The notes below the pieces were generated by a model that ran no database searches, was not told where the DNA came from, and saw only the letters and a list, made by a program, of their open reading frames with translations. Shown here piece by piece: positions 36,046 through 48,264 of a stretch of 64,000 bases of DNA (position 1 is the first letter of the stretch; every line of letters begins with the position of its first letter). The translations under genes were made by a program, and so were the position numbers. Source of the DNA: Tretioscincus oriximinensis (lineage: Eukaryota; Chordata; Lepidosauria; Squamata; Gymnophthalmidae). The stretch covers positions 1,295,379-1,359,378 of the forward strand of contig JAJVDF010000138.1 of assembly GCA_022410635.1 (NCBI GenBank), given 5' to 3'.

Positions 36046-38340
36046 TCAGAGAATAACCACAGATAACCACAAAGGCACGATCATGCCATTGTTATATGTG
36101 TTTTAAATGCTCTTGTTACAATTCCTTGCTATTCTATTTTTGCCTTACAAGCAATGGGAAGATTGCTTTGTATCGGGTTCTTTCTAGCAAGGCATGATGT
36201 ACCTTCCTATCCACTGCCCACTTTAAAAAAACGATAAGTATGTGCACTATGTATTCACAGATGGGTTAAAATGAAGGCAAGCGCTATCCACTGGTACACA
36301 GTGATGTTCTGTAGATATTGTCACTGGATGTATTCTCAGTAGAATTCTATTCAACACCTCTGTCTTTAAGTACAAAACTGTAGGCTGTAGCAGCTTTAGG
36401 AAACATAAGTATCTCCCTCCCGCCCCCCCCCCCCCTCCTTTAACTGCACAGTATCTGTGTGTGAAATTCTCTGAAGGGGTTTAAGTATTTACCCTGAACA
36501 CTATCAGACAGTTTCTAAAAATTTTCCTTATCCTATTGCAGGGGGGGGGAAAAGAGAGAGAGAGAAACACGCACTTCAAAGAGAATCATAAACACGCTCT
36601 TTGTGCTTTGAGCATTCATTTTGTTTTGGAAGCTTAACTTTGAATTTGCTCAGAATTGTAAATGCATCTATATGAAGGGGTTGCAGAAGACAACTATTTT
36701 ATTAAAAAGATACTGACTGAGCAAACTGCAAAGGGCTGGATTCCCTCCTCCCCCCCCCCCACCACCACCACCACGTTTATGTGCACAGGCGATAGAACAG
36801 CTTCGTTCAGCTTTGAATTTATTTCTTTGGCTGGATGTGTGTGTGTTAAGCTTTCACAAAATCAATTTGGGCTCATTTTCGTGCAAATGTGTTTCAAATC
36901 ACCCCGCTAGGTAGAAGAGGGGAAACAAATGTGGTGTCTTGAATTTATCTTTTCATTCGGCATTGAAGTTGTTTTATTAAAAGTCATTCTTTACCCAGCG
37001 CACATGGCTTAACTGATTGCATTAAAAAAAATTGCCCATTTTGGAACATATTTATAAAATCATTTCAGTGCCTTTTCTTTCTTCCCTCCCCCCTAACCCC
37101 CCACCCCACCCCNCNTTACATCNAGTGCAGCTGTACTCTGCCTTAGTCAATGTGGTTCAAGGTCGCATTTGTCGGACAGTCTTTTAAAAAGTTATTAGGT
37201 AGGTGAACTGGCGGGCCTTCTTCCCTCCACTTCTGCCACCTTCCAACTTGGCTATTGCAAATCACAATGAGAACACTAAGAAATGAAACCCCAACGCACA
37301 TTCATTTTCCCCCAAAGCACTGTGGTTGTCAGATTCAACAATATGCAGCAATTACAAGTTAATTTATGCTACCCAAATCCTATATACTTGACCTTTCTTT
37401 AAAAGAAAAAAAGGAAAGGGAAAAACCCGAATGGTCTTAATTCAATAAGAATTGCTTTTAATAACAGATACTAATAATCAAACATGAAGAGAAAGGACTT
37501 TTTTCCAGTTAATACCAGGTCTGCTCTGCTTGTTTGAACAAAGAGAAATGCTTTTATAAAAATATTCTGTTTTCAAAGTTTGGGGATATGAGTTTTAAGA
37601 ACTCTCAACATGCATAAGTATTAAATTTTCCAAGTTTAGCAATATGCGTTCCTAGAAATCTAACACATCTACAGACTGAGGCCACTCTGCACAACATGTT
37701 AAAAATGACAATGATTTTAAAATACAGAATAACTCAGTCACGAGTTCATGCATATATATATTCTCATTCTTTCACAAGAAAGCCATTAGAAAAGCTTTAA
37801 ATGGAACAGATAAGATGATTAACCAGGAAGAAAATTCTGAGCATGCTCAGTATGTGATTCTCCACTGTTTTATGCTAGTGTCTTTTCGCGGTATCCTGGT
37901 AAATCTGTTAAGGTTCATACACACAGGAAGGTTTCTTACATCCGTGGCTGCAGGCATGGCCATTTTGCAAAAATATCAAAAATTGTAAAAATTCAATTAA
38001 TACATGGAGCGGATTCATCATGATGATACTACTATTGCGGTAGGAAAGCCTCATGTGCCTGCAACCTCAGACTGCATCAGAATATCATTTATTGATTCCA
38101 TTATAGTTGGATGTTCTGGAATAAAACAGTGCTCTATTCCAGAATATTTAAATGTAGTCAAATAAATAAGTGACATCTGGATGCAAACTTATTCCTTTAT
38201 ATTTAGATATTCCAGAATATCTATGCTTTATTCCAAATATAGTGGAATAGGCAAGAGAAAGTTTCCACTTGGCACCTTCTTTATTGTAACAAATATGTTT
38301 ACATTCATATCAATGATATGATTTTCATTGTATGTTGTGG
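36046..38340. other. Repeat-poor unassigned sequence
   Basis: Almost no recognisable transposon sequence; short tracts of C (36421-36436, 36750-36760) and CAC. No splice-bounded exon was found. This kind of stretch can hold conserved regulatory DNA, but the sequence alone cannot show that. Confidence 0.4.
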
Positions 38341-38352
38341 CAAGAATCTCAA

Positions 38353-38441
38353 GGAAGAAGAGTGGGGGGTTATACCCTGCTTTTCTCAACCCGAAGGGAA
38401 TCATAGCGGCTTGCATGACTTTCTGCCCCCTTCACAACAAT
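38353..38441 (-). mobile_element. SINE 3' fragment
   Basis: gggggttataccctgctttt, ctcaacccgaagggaatcat, gcggcttgcatgactttctg and cccttcacaaca are the antisense tail and distal body of the second SINE family. Confidence 0.6.
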
Positions 38442-38691
38442 GTCAAAAACATTCAAATATATTGGAATAAATAAGCAATATGTTTCAAACACTACACTTT
38501 CAGGGTTTTTTTTTTTTTAAAAAAACAAGCCACTGAATTAGAAAATTTCCATTAGTGGCANCTGAGAACTAATGTTTTATGCATTTTGACCCTGCCACCT
38601 TTCCCTCTCTCCATACTATCATACATTTTGGGTTAAATACTTGATCAATCTCAATCAGGATATAGTGCATTGATCACATACAGTACCTGGA

Positions 38692-38952
38692 TCACATATG
38701 GCTTGTTTGATGTAGTGGTAAGAGTGTTGGACTCCTATCTGCTAGTCTCCTGTTTTGATTCCCCATTCCTCCATAAAAGCCATGGGTGACCTTGGGCCAG
38801 TCACAGTTCTTTAGAACTCTCTCAATCCCACCTACTTCACAGGTGTCTGTTGTGGAGAAAGCGATAAAAGCTATATGTATCGCCCTTTGGTTGGCCGGCC
38901 TCAGATCTTCGGGTACAGGGCGGGATACAAGCACAAATAAATAAATAAAATA
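38692..38952 (+). mobile_element. tRNA-derived SINE, near full length
   Basis: Same structure as 1-260: gtagtggtaagagtgttgga head, decayed B box ttttgattcccc, ggtgaccttgggccagtcac, and tail cgggtacagggcgggataca followed by AAATA repeats. Confidence 0.85.
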
Positions 38953-39170
38953 ATTTTCAAAGAAATAGCCGTGCTAGTCTAGTAGAAAGTCCAGCAAAGG
39001 AGCTAGCAGCACTTTGAGACTAACTTGAGAAAAGTGGTTGGCATAAGCTTTCGTAGACACGTCTACTTCTTCAGATGAGCTTTCGTAGACACGTCTACTT
39101 CTTCAGATGAGCTTATGCCAACCACTTTTCTCAAGTTAGTCTCAAAGTGCTGCTAGCTGCTTTGCTAAAT
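38953..39170. repeat. Foldback Penelope-like repeat with a duplicated hammerhead-like core
   Basis: Left arm 38993-39049 and right arm 39110-39166 are reverse complements with about one mismatch over 57 bp. Between them a 32-bp unit is repeated exactly in tandem (39046-39077 and 39078-39109). Each unit on the minus strand reads catctgaagaagtagacgtg then tctacgaaag: CTGAAGA, a perfect GTAGAC/GTCTAC stem, and GAAA, with one extra A compared with the canonical hammerhead core. Confidence 0.7.
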
Positions 39171-39232
39171 AAAATAAATAACATATAAAAATACCTAATA
39201 GCAGCCCCTTGTCACACATGTGCTAAGACTGA

Positions 39233-39290
39233 GCGCTAGGCATCCACTGCGGAGAGTGTTGCGCACCCTCTATTGGCCCCAGTTTCAAAA
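39233..39290. repeat. Short repeat shared with the window's right end
   Basis: gcgcaccctctattggcccc also appears as gggcaccctctattggcctc at 63979-63998. The family is not identified. Confidence 0.45.
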
Positions 39291-39339
39291 GCAAAGACAA
39301 TTACGTGTAGATAAATGGGTTTCACCACAACGTGGTGGG

Positions 39340-39420
39340 GAAAATAGAAGATATAAGCCACTCTGAGTCCCACTTTGGGGTATAAAAGGCGGGGTATAAA
39401 AACAAGATTCTTCTTCTTTA
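39340..39420 (+). mobile_element. SINE 3' end with (TTC)n tail
   Basis: ataagccactctgagtccca then aaggcggggtataaaaacaa then gattcttcttcttt is the sense tail of the second SINE family. Confidence 0.6.
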
Positions 39421-40080
39421 TTTCCCCAGAATGCACTGTGTTTCCTTTTAGATTTATTCTGAATATATATGTGGCCTTTCTGACATCCAAGTCACATTCA
39501 TCCTTTTCTGCTCCTTTTCTTGCCTGTTATTGTAAATGGCCATCAGACTCCCCCAAGGGCTTTTAAATTCTCATGACAAGTATAGTTGATGTGCTTATAT
39601 TGAACAGAAGGCTGAATACCTTAAAGGCTATCACTGCCTGCCAAAACACACGGCCTACCCTTCAGCTCTTGCCTAGCCCAAATGAACACTTCGTCACCCT
39701 CCTTTGCATTAGCTCATCTTCACCCGTCAGGAGAAGCTCTGAGCTAAAGAATGCCAATCTTTGGGGCTACTTCTACCTTCTAACTCTAAACTAAAGTTCG
39801 TCGCTTCAAAGCCTGCATCCTAAACTCATTTCCCTCACTTATCACAAAGTAGAAAAATCACGATGTTGATGTCACACAGGTTATTTCCTTCTTCACTCTT
39901 ACAATTTTTTAAAAAAAGTTCTTGAAACAGTATGCAGACATTAGTAAAAATAGATAAAATCATAAGCATGTATGAGAAAGAAAAGCTATGGATGGAATAG
40001 AAAAAAGAATCTTCAGTGGCTCCGTTAATGGCCAAGGCACAAATGAAGCATAAATATGAGAAAGGAGATTATTTCTGGGG
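39421..40080. other. Nothing recognised
   Basis: No supported gene or repeat. Confidence 0.45.
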
Positions 40081-40084
40081 TAGA

Positions 40085-40360
40085 ACCTCCCTACATTGCA
40101 AATAAAAGGTTAAAGAACAGAGGCAGAATTATTGGTTGTTTACTCACTAGATGCACCATGCTATNGAATGTTTAAAATGAGGCTGTTGGTCAAAGGTTGG
40201 GGAATATTCTGGAATGCCCATTGGATGAAGGGCCTGGGTTCACAGTATAAAAGGGTGGCATTTTGGCCAACAGCTTGCTCTGTGTCTAAATAAAGTGCTA
40301 GCCTATCAGCTACAATAATAAATGACTGTTGCATCTTCCTGCTGGAGGTATGGTTTTTTT
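40085..40360 (+). mobile_element. Possible solo LTR
   Basis: A TATA-like cagtataaaagggtgg (40243-40258) is followed about 40 bp later by ctaaataaagtg (AATAAA) and then a second aataataaatga. This resembles the U3-R-U5 order of a retroviral-type LTR. No partner LTR or coding region is seen, and ends and target duplication were not defined. Confidence 0.35.
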
Positions 40361-40496
40361 TTCAAAGCTTCACAAGAGAACCAGAGCCCCTTTTTTCTGA
40401 TAAGGCTTGTTGGAGCACCCAAAGTCAAAGACTGAGCTAAAGTCACTACCTTCAGAACATATTAACTTTTTTAAAAAAATCCTTTTAACAAAACAT

Positions 40497-40560
40497 GGAG
40501 AGGGAGGGGGAAAGGGAAGGAAGGAGGGTAGAAAGGAAGGAAGATTAAGGAAGGACGACA
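40497..40560. repeat. GGAA-rich simple repeat
   Basis: Purine-only stretch of AGGG/GGAA units. Confidence 0.85.
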
Positions 40561-40599
40561 TTTTAGACAGTTGTGTTTTATGATTTTAATCTTGTGAAG

Positions 40600-40712
40600 G
40601 TCATGGCGACCCGAATTTTTCAATTTTTGTAAGCCGTCCTGGACACCGGGGGGAAGGGCGGGGTAAAAATCTTTTAAATAAATAAAATAAATAAATAAAA
40701 TAAAAACCTCAA
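40600..40712 (+). repeat. SINE/LINE 3' tail
   Basis: ttgtaagccgtcctggacac, ggggggaagggcggggtaaa, then AAATAAATAA. Typical tail of squamate LINE/SINE copies. Confidence 0.55.
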
Positions 40713-43340
40713 AAACCTCAACCACAGAAAGTGACAGTAATTTTTAATTCTGCAAGTTTATCTCTAGATGTAGAAAACCCAATAAATGTCCCAGTGTGAC
40801 CAAAACATGCTAACAAAAGGTATACAAACTTGCCAACAATCTAATCAACCTTTGACTTCAGAGGTATAGACAAATATTCTATGTTCACTTCAAAAAGACT
40901 TATGGCTCTATTATGTGTGTGTGTGTGTGNGGGGGGAAGAACCTAAATAAACAAAAGTTTTTACATTACAATTAACTTCTCTTCAATGCGTATATAATTT
41001 TCGTTTCAGGCCGCATAAAACCAAATTGCAACATTAAACAAGGATGGGAATTTTAAGTCGGCAATTCCCTCCCTGCCTGTAGTATTTTACCGAAAGCAAA
41101 ACTCTTAAATTTTTATCGGTTATTGTTCAGCCATACCTTTGCACGAGCTTGCAATTCATAGGTCTCAGTTCTCATACCAAATTCCTCGACAAATGGTTGG
41201 GATTAATTGGAGATTAGCTTACTAGTATAATGAAAATCTGTTGAGAGTGTGATACTGCACGGAAACTGATACATTTTAATAATAATTCTTTACGCACTGA
41301 AGTGAATAAAGGTCACGGAGGCCAACGGCATTCTAAATACACAACTCTATTGTTAAATGGACTGTCAAATGAAACTGGGGACAGGGGAGGATAGCGTCAN
41401 AGAATACGACGTTAATTTGCATTTTTTTAAAAAAAAAATGTAGTATGTCATTCACTGGTGTACTCAAATACAATATACTATTTGAACAGTATATTCAAAT
41501 ATAAATGGTAAAATATACTATTATATTTGAAAGTAGAGTGCAGATAAAATACAGTATGTTAATATCAAGGGTTTTTTTTTATTATACATTAAGTGTACAT
41601 CTGGGAGGNTAAGGGGACTGTTTTATTTCCCTCTGTCTCCCCCATATATGCCCTCAAATACACTTCAGGGGGGAATCCCCATTCCCCTGTATTCAGAGCA
41701 ATGTTAAAACACTTTTATAGGTAAAATAAATGTCAGTTTTGCAAGGTTTTTGCATGAGACTACATCCTGAGAGACAAATTGTCTCTCTCCTGAATCTCAG
41801 AACAGCTTTTGCAAGGTTTCTCGGCATCACATGAGATTTTAGCCTTTCGGAGCGTGTGCTACCCAGAAAGCCAAGCTCCTACGGACCCTTTCAAATGGTA
41901 ACACTGCCTTTGAATTCACCAAGAATTTTATCTTGATGTTGTGCACGATAACAGCACAAATCTTTGGTGACTAAAATTAAAAGAAAAATACAAATACTTG
42001 AGTTGCATATATATATATATATTTATATACACACACACACATATATAGTAGCAGAGAGGGGGGAAGAAGATATTCGAAGTTAAAACTGCTTTGGATTTCA
42101 CTGTTCATAAATTCATAACGCAATAATGGTGCTGCGAGATGGTGAGAGTTTTATCAGAATGTCATTCAAATGAAAGGTTTAACATTTACATCACAAGAGC
42201 GAGCTGGGAGCAAAAACTATCCTTGGGGAAAGAAATGCCAAGAATAAACATTAGGATTAAAGAAGAATCTATACCCTTCCTGTAATGTCTTATTCACACA
42301 TACACACAGACACACATACACATACATATATATGCATAATGAGTTAGATAAACTTTTAACTTGATTTCCCAAGAATATACCGTAATCGGGAAATTATCAT
42401 TGGTCTACAAACGAAGTCACATCCAAGAATGTCATTTTTCTATAACCTACAAATAACGATGACGAGGCCAGTTAATTCCAAAATTCAGAACCTAAAAATA
42501 ACCACAGCAGTTTATTCGTAATATAATGATGAATTTTCCTAGAAGGAAAAGCTTCCATTATAAACACATGACAATAACATTTGCTTTTAGTTTCTCTCTG
42601 TCTGCCTCCACAGAAACATTTCCTCAGTAGTGTGTGTGTCTCATTGCAAACATGTTGACATTTTGACAATGCATGCCTGCTCAAATTTACAATATATATC
42701 TGTATCTGTGCCTTGCGTATGATATGTACATATACAGTATCTTAATTTTATAAAAGGCAGATACTATTGCCACACGTGACCCTTTAGAATGCTAAATTGC
42801 TGTTGAATTTGTTAGCCCACAATTGATTTCCTGTATTACGGAATCTTAGAGATTATGGTTAACTTGAAAAAACAGGGGCAAATTTTTGATACTTACACCA
42901 ATATGCAAAAATATTTTTTTTTTCCTTAAACAAGTTTCTGCTTTTGATACCTAAACATATAGCTCAACAGTGCCCCCTACTGGCCAAAGTCTTTTTTTAA
43001 AGGTGCTTGAAATACTGAACAGGTATGAAAGGAACACAAGACACAGGGTTGTGCTGAGGTGGGGGTAACAGTAAATCTAAATCCCAAATAAAATAAGCAC
43101 CAAAATTTACTTAAAGACCCAACAGAAACAACAGACATTACCTATTAACATTCTCTTCTGTCTCCCCCAATAGTTCAAATTAATTGTGATTAATGTGTTA
43201 GAAGTCATAAACATTAAAGCCATTCCTTAAGATTTAAATTAGAAGCAGCTTCTGTCTTGGCCCTTAAAAAGCCTTCCAAGTTTGCTGATAAATATCGTCC
43301 CAGGTCTCGATGAAAGGAGATACACTTGAGTGGGCTGTGT
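40713..43340. other. Repeat-poor unassigned sequence
   Basis: Only short dinucleotide repeats: (TG)n at 40915-40929, (AT)n/(AC)n at 42008-42045, and (CA)n at 42297-42330. No splice-bounded exon found. Probably intronic if the minus-strand gene continues to the left. Confidence 0.4.
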
Positions 43341-43867
43341 TTCTAATTAGAGACACATGGAAACGTCACACCAATTGCAGACAACTCAGCCCTTGAGAAT
43401 TCGCTGTGTTTTCGGGGGGGGGGGGCGCCCCCATGTCTTCAATACAAAGCAGAAATGTAGTAACAACCAAACTCTCTTGCTTTTTTATTTGATGTTACAA
43501 AAAAAAAGCCAAAAAATATTTTTAAAAAACAAGGGGAATAAATGGGACAGCAAACCATTGTTTCCCACCCTTCTAACAACTAGGCTTTCCACTTTGATTC
43601 AAGGAACAGACATGTACAAAGACCTTCTAGGATGTGACTTGAAACCAGGGTCCAGGAATCTGAAAATGGGCCTAACCTCCCTTTGGACCAGGTGAGGTCT
43701 TTTTACGTACCTTTTGCCATGAGCGGTACAAACAAAAGCAGCATAAACTATGGTTTGATGTTGTTTCCTCCAACTATAGTTAAGACTCGCTGTGATTTGT
43801 TCAGATGACACTGCAAACAATACTTAATCAACAGCTTGCTGTAAACCATAAACCAATAAAANCAGTC

Positions 43868-44062
43868 TGGAGGAGGAGAAGAATTTGTTTTTTCTACCCC
43901 NCTCAGAATGACTTGCAAGGTTATTTTNCTCCTGAAGAGAAAATTGGTGGTACCTATTAATCTACTCGCAAACACCTTTGTTCTCGAATAGCAGGGTTGG
44001 CAGAAGCTGAGGTCAGTTGAGGGCACTGGTATGGCTGTGTATGTTAACTGCTGCACCNTCGT
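43868..44062 (-). mobile_element. SINE, second family, (GGA)n tail
   Basis: Antisense tail ggaggaggagaagaatttgt and tctacccc...ctcagaatgacttgcaagg, body ctattaatctactcgcaaac and ttctcgaatagcagggttgg, head end ttaactgctgcacc. A large frame on the minus strand here is just SINE sequence. Confidence 0.65.
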
Positions 44063-44487
44063 GTGCAACTTCCTCATCCCCCATTTCTTCCTTGTTCTAT
44101 TCCAATCTTTATCCTTGTTCAGAACATTNTCATATCAGGTATTTGGGATTAGTTAGTTTTTGTTCAGTGAAGGACACAATTGAAATAGGGACTGGAGAGG
44201 AAAGATATATTATGGAAACACAGAAACCAGAAACCAGAAAAATGATAACAAGATAGCCTAGCTCAGCTGTTTTATACTTTTTATCATCTATTTATGCATG
44301 TAGGGCAAACCATAGTAAGATCATGGAAGGCAAGTGCAACTGCCCCAAATTCCCAAGCCCAGCAGTGCTTTAATGTAGAGAAAGAATCTGCAGGGAGGAA
44401 ACACATAATCCTTTCCAAACTCTTGCAAAATCTTGAATTCCCCACCCAATTATTATCAGAAGGGATGCCCTTATTACTGCCACGTAC

Positions 44488-44607
44488 CATGAGTTCCATT
44501 TTCTTCCAGTGTTCTTCTAGAACAGATATAGGTTCATCCCACCAGTCAGTGCATTTTCGATAGCGCTTGCCCTGGAACCAAAACTGCCATAACCATTCAA
44601 ACTCAAC
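44488..44607 (-). CDS. Internal exon of an unidentified protein-coding gene (third seen)
   Basis: A 120-bp exon with an open frame of exactly 40 codons, phase 0 at both ends. The acceptor is a long pyrimidine tract (gtttgatttttctgttcttc then cag), and the donor is ATG followed by gtacgt. The peptide starts VEFEWLWQFWFQG and continues with RYRKCTDWWDEP, ending EEHWKKMELM. It is very rich in Trp and Phe for its length and likely forms part of a folded core. It joins in frame after the exon at 56157. I do not recognise the family; no signal peptide or membrane segment is evident. No repeat overlaps it. The next exon downstream, to the left, was not found. Confidence 0.75.
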
Positions 44608-44709
44608 CTGGAAGAACAGAAAAATCAAACAGAAGAGAGGTGATCACTTAGGATTACTTGTAACATTCATTTCAATGCTTTTTTTGGATACAGGTAGATT
44701 CTGTTAGAA

Positions 44710-44878
44710 CAGTGATTCCCAAAGTGGGCTGTACTGAACCCCCCCCCCCCAAGGTATGCTGATATTAAGTGAGTGGTAAGACTTTTTACATCTATATAAT
44801 TTGGGTGTGTGGGTGGCACTAGGAATATGGCTTGGGAGCCAAGACAAGCAACCGCTCAAAAAGGTTTGGGAATCATTG
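44710..44878. mobile_element. hAT-type MITE
   Basis: Left end cagtgattcccaaagtggg and right end gtttgggaatcattg are inverted repeats typical of hAT miniature elements. A run of 12 C lies inside. The flanking 8-mers agree at about 5 of 8 positions. Confidence 0.6.
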
Positions 44879-44925
44879 AGTGAGGAACCTAGAACCAAAC
44901 AAATTGGTACAGTTAGAACTGGTTT

Positions 44926-45155
44926 GTAGGCTGACCAGATGACCCCTTTTTGGGTGTGTGTGGAAAAACCCAGTTTTGGAGTGTCTCCTGGCTTTTGCTC
45001 TGGAAAAATTATTTCAAAAAAATATTTTTTTTTTAATTATTATTTCCCTCAGCAGAAATTATTTCAAAAAAAGATTTGTTTTTTTTTAAAAAAAATTATT
45101 TCCCCAAAACCAGGTTTTCAACCCCTCCCCAAAAGGGGTCATCTGGTCAACCTAC
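44926..45155. mobile_element. Miniature inverted-repeat element
   Basis: Left gtaggctgaccagatgaccc (44926-44945) mirrors right gggtcatctggtcaacctac (45136-45155). With the adjacent T/A runs the arms extend to about 28 bp. The interior holds two copies of attatttcaaaaaaa. No coding capacity. Confidence 0.7.
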
Positions 45156-45429
45156 TGGTCTGGTGCCATTTAGAACCAGATGTACTCGAATCCAGGGGAT
45201 TATTGGTCCCACTCATTTGGAACTCATGTCTAGAACCAGCAAGAGGAACCAGTTCAAATTAAAACCAATTACTGCTCCCAATTTGCGTTAAACTAGTTCA
45301 ACACATTCCTACTTTATAACATGCTGTGGTTCTTCAAAATACCATTAGTTTTTAACAATCCTTAACTAATCCATCAGTCTCTCCAGAACTCTTGCCCTGA
45401 AACAGACAGCCATCAGCTTTCTTAAAAAG

Positions 45430-45515
45430 TGTAGACAGCCNGCTTCTGAAGAAGTAGNNATGTCTACAAANGNTCATCTCTGAGGTGCTACAAGACCTCA
45501 CTGTCAGTAACAAAA
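45430..45515 (+). repeat. Penelope-like/foldback repeat fragment
   Basis: cttctgaagaagtagnnatg, gtctacaaan, tcatctctgaggtgctacaa then gacctcactgtc: the same motif order as at 958. Several N bases fall in it. Confidence 0.5.
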
Positions 45516-47317
45516 ATTGATTGAGATAAGGAACAGANCCCACATTCACACTAAGAATGCCTGGCTGAGGAGACACACTTTCAAAAGACACTTAAAAATA
45601 TCATAGCGATGATTTTTCATAGCCTAAAAAGAGAAGTGGAAAAAATAAATACTCCAGATTACAGATGGAACCACAGAGAAGGCCCTTCTGGGATGNCCAC
45701 AAGATCTGGCCAAATGACTGTTATGAACTATACAGATTGAACTATACCAGAGAAGGTTCCTTAGCAAGTGCCTCAAATTTAGCATGAAAGCTAGAACCTG
45801 TGATCATTTCTCACCAGTCTACTAGCATTGAATCAGATCACAATTAATTGCAGTTTAGTTCCCAAGGTCTTAACTTCCTTCCAACCCTATCTGTAGTTTG
45901 ATATCAAAATTGGGTTCACTCTAATGGCCTGGTGTTTGGGAGCATCAGTTATAATCATGATAACTTCATAAAGTCATTAAAGTCTGACACAAATCTCTCC
46001 CTATTTGTATATCTGTGTTGCAATTTGCTATAGTTCCACAACATTCATGCCATAGAAGGAACCTTGTTGCTTAATCTTCAAACCTCGTTGTTCCCTCCCT
46101 AGGAACATTCTATTCTGCCTCAGCTTTCTTCTCACACCTTTCTTCTTTTCATGTCAAGTGCTCTGCAGTTCTGGTCAATTGAAAGTATGTGTTTGTCTTT
46201 GCTACGGTAGTTGTGTTTAATACACAAGCTTCAATCCCATTTCAATCTTCACCTGTGACCACAAAGAATTTTATTCTGTTTATCTTCATTTGAACTGTGA
46301 TTGGCCAAACAAAGAAAAATCTGTGGATGGAACAACTCTTGGTTCTTTTTTTTTTTTTCAAAAAAAGATTAAGTTCTCACCTGAGAATATTCTCTCTAAC
46401 ACACACACAGATAAATGTAAACGCATAGTAACCTTCTCCCACTTCCTTTTCCCCCAGGCAAAAAAGAACAGACACAAAAGCCTGAAAGTGATTTTAGTTG
46501 ACAGTTGCTAAATGCTCGTTTGATGTCTATAACTGCTTTCAATAGAAGCTGTTTAAACAAAAAGAAAAAANAAAAAAAAAGAAAAGCCATGGANAAAAAT
46601 AAAAAGTAATAATAATAATATATTAAAGGGAACCCTGTTGGTAAAACATATTGGTAGGATTAGTGGACACCGGTTAAGGGAGATTTATCTCAGATGTTTT
46701 AAAAGAAAGGTTACACAAATAATTTAACTCCTTTTAGCATATCGGATAATAACACGTGTCCTTCTGTCCCTGAGTTCAGCTAAAGTTTATGCATTTTGCA
46801 GGATTAGCCATATAGACACTTGTCCCTTGCTTAACGCGCAGGTTTAGATCCTAGAAAGTGATGAATGGAAGGCAATCGTATCAAAGAGAGAGATCTGAAT
46901 GTTGCTACTCCAGCCATTGGCTTCATAGAAAGTCATTATGTGCCTAACACGGTTTTGGTAAGATATAGACCTTCCACCATGTTACAAAAAGGGTGTATTG
47001 TACAGTTCTTCAAGCAGCCAAACCTACGGTTCCTACATAAAATCTAGAACAAAGTTTTGCACCTTTAACANGTATAAAAAAGGACACATATACACACACC
47101 CAAGTGCAGCAGGCATTAGGAGCCACACCTGGAGGAAAATCCTCCCTTCTATCCCAGATTTTATGTGGGAGCTCTAATCAAACCATGCAAGATGACAATA
47201 GGCGCAATCAGACATTGAATTTTTTTCCCAACCATCTCTTTAAGAAAAAGCATCCCATCCCCAGATGCACAAAAAAAGAAGCCTAGGAAACAGTTTTCTG
47301 CATATGTGATTGAGAAA
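45516..47317. other. Unassigned sequence
   Basis: Lies in the intron between the exons at 56157 and 44488. Poly-T/A tracts at 46346-46366 and 46559-46580. No extra exon found. Confidence 0.45.
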
Positions 47318-47460
47318 TAGTCTGGTGTAGAGGTCTGCACTCCTCCACAAAAGCCAGCAGGGTGACTTTGGGTTAGTCACAATTCTTCAGAGCTGTCTCA
47401 GCCCCACTGACTTCACGAGGTGTCTGTTGTGAGGAGAAGAACAGAAGATTATGTAAGACA
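47318..47460 (+). mobile_element. SINE with internal deletion
   Basis: agtctggtgtagaggtctgc joins directly to actcctccacaaaagccagc, so the segment between the A and B boxes is lost. The body gggtgactttgggttagtca and cacgaggtgtctgttgtgag follow. Confidence 0.7.
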
Positions 47461-47544
47461 ACACTTTTTGTGGTTATTAGTCCTAGCTATTGAGGCTATA
47501 AGACGAGGTAAGACAAATGCAGGGATACGTGCCTGTTTTACAGA

Positions 47545-47755
47545 CTTGTAAAGCCAGAGGAGCTTGTAGAATCTTAAAGACTAACAAAAGTGGGCATTAT
47601 CAGTTTTTGTAAACAACTCTACTTCTTCATATAACTTGTCTACAAAAGCTCATNCTATCCATCTTTCTCTTGCTTATCTCTAAGGAGCTATGAAACCCCT
47701 TTGTTAGATTTTTCAGACCCAGATTATCACAGCTATTTCTTTGAAATTTACAGAC
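47545..47755. repeat. Foldback Penelope-like repeat, decayed
   Basis: An antisense copy (gaggagcttgtagaatctta ... tctacttcttcat) runs head to head into a sense copy (acttgtctacaaaagctcat ... tctctaaggagctatgaaac ... cacagctatttctttgaaat). Both arms are diverged. Confidence 0.55.
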
Positions 47756-47867
47756 ACAAATGTACCCAGAGGTTGCCTCATTAAGTATCTCTGATTGCAC
47801 ACTACACTCGTATATATCCATTTTTTCGCTGAAGAACTGTATTTGGAAAATACAAGAAACAACCATC

Positions 47868-47952
47868 TGTCTTGGATGATTTAGCGAATCCTGCAATGAG
47901 GGAGTTGAACCCAACAATCATGGAGGCCCCTTCTAACTCTACAATTCAAATT
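47868..47952 (+). mobile_element. CR1 3'-end fragment
   Basis: gatgatttagcgaatcctgc, gagttgaacccaacaatcat and ccccttctaactctacaatt match the sense end of the CR1 subfamily that at 51347 is read antisense. Confidence 0.55.
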
Positions 47953-48264
47953 AATCTATGCCAGAACACAGATTAATTTATGCTGGATTGCCTCAAACAA
48001 TTCATTTTTTCCCTCAGTATTTTGACAAATAATACCACCCGACACCTTTCTTGTCCTGCTCCCTCATTTTTTCTCTTTCAAAGACAAGATCTGCCCAATT
48101 ACAAACGTTCTGACANGGGAAGATGCTTTTTTCCCTCCAGATCGTATAAAATTTCAACATTGTTCGTTAAAAAAAAACACCTTCCATGTAGCACACAATC
48201 TATTCAAGGTTCAATCTGTTGAGCTTGTTCAATCTGAGGTTCAGTCTGATCTGAACTGAAAATA

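Noticed and set aside
43678..43812. Possible fourth exon on the minus strand, with donor AAG then gtacgt near 43707 and an acceptor-like tttgcag near 43813
   Set aside because: The acceptor pyrimidine tract is weak, and the segment has an internal aaccatag/ctatggtt symmetry seen in dispersed squamate repeats. It also adjoins a SINE. Not enough support.
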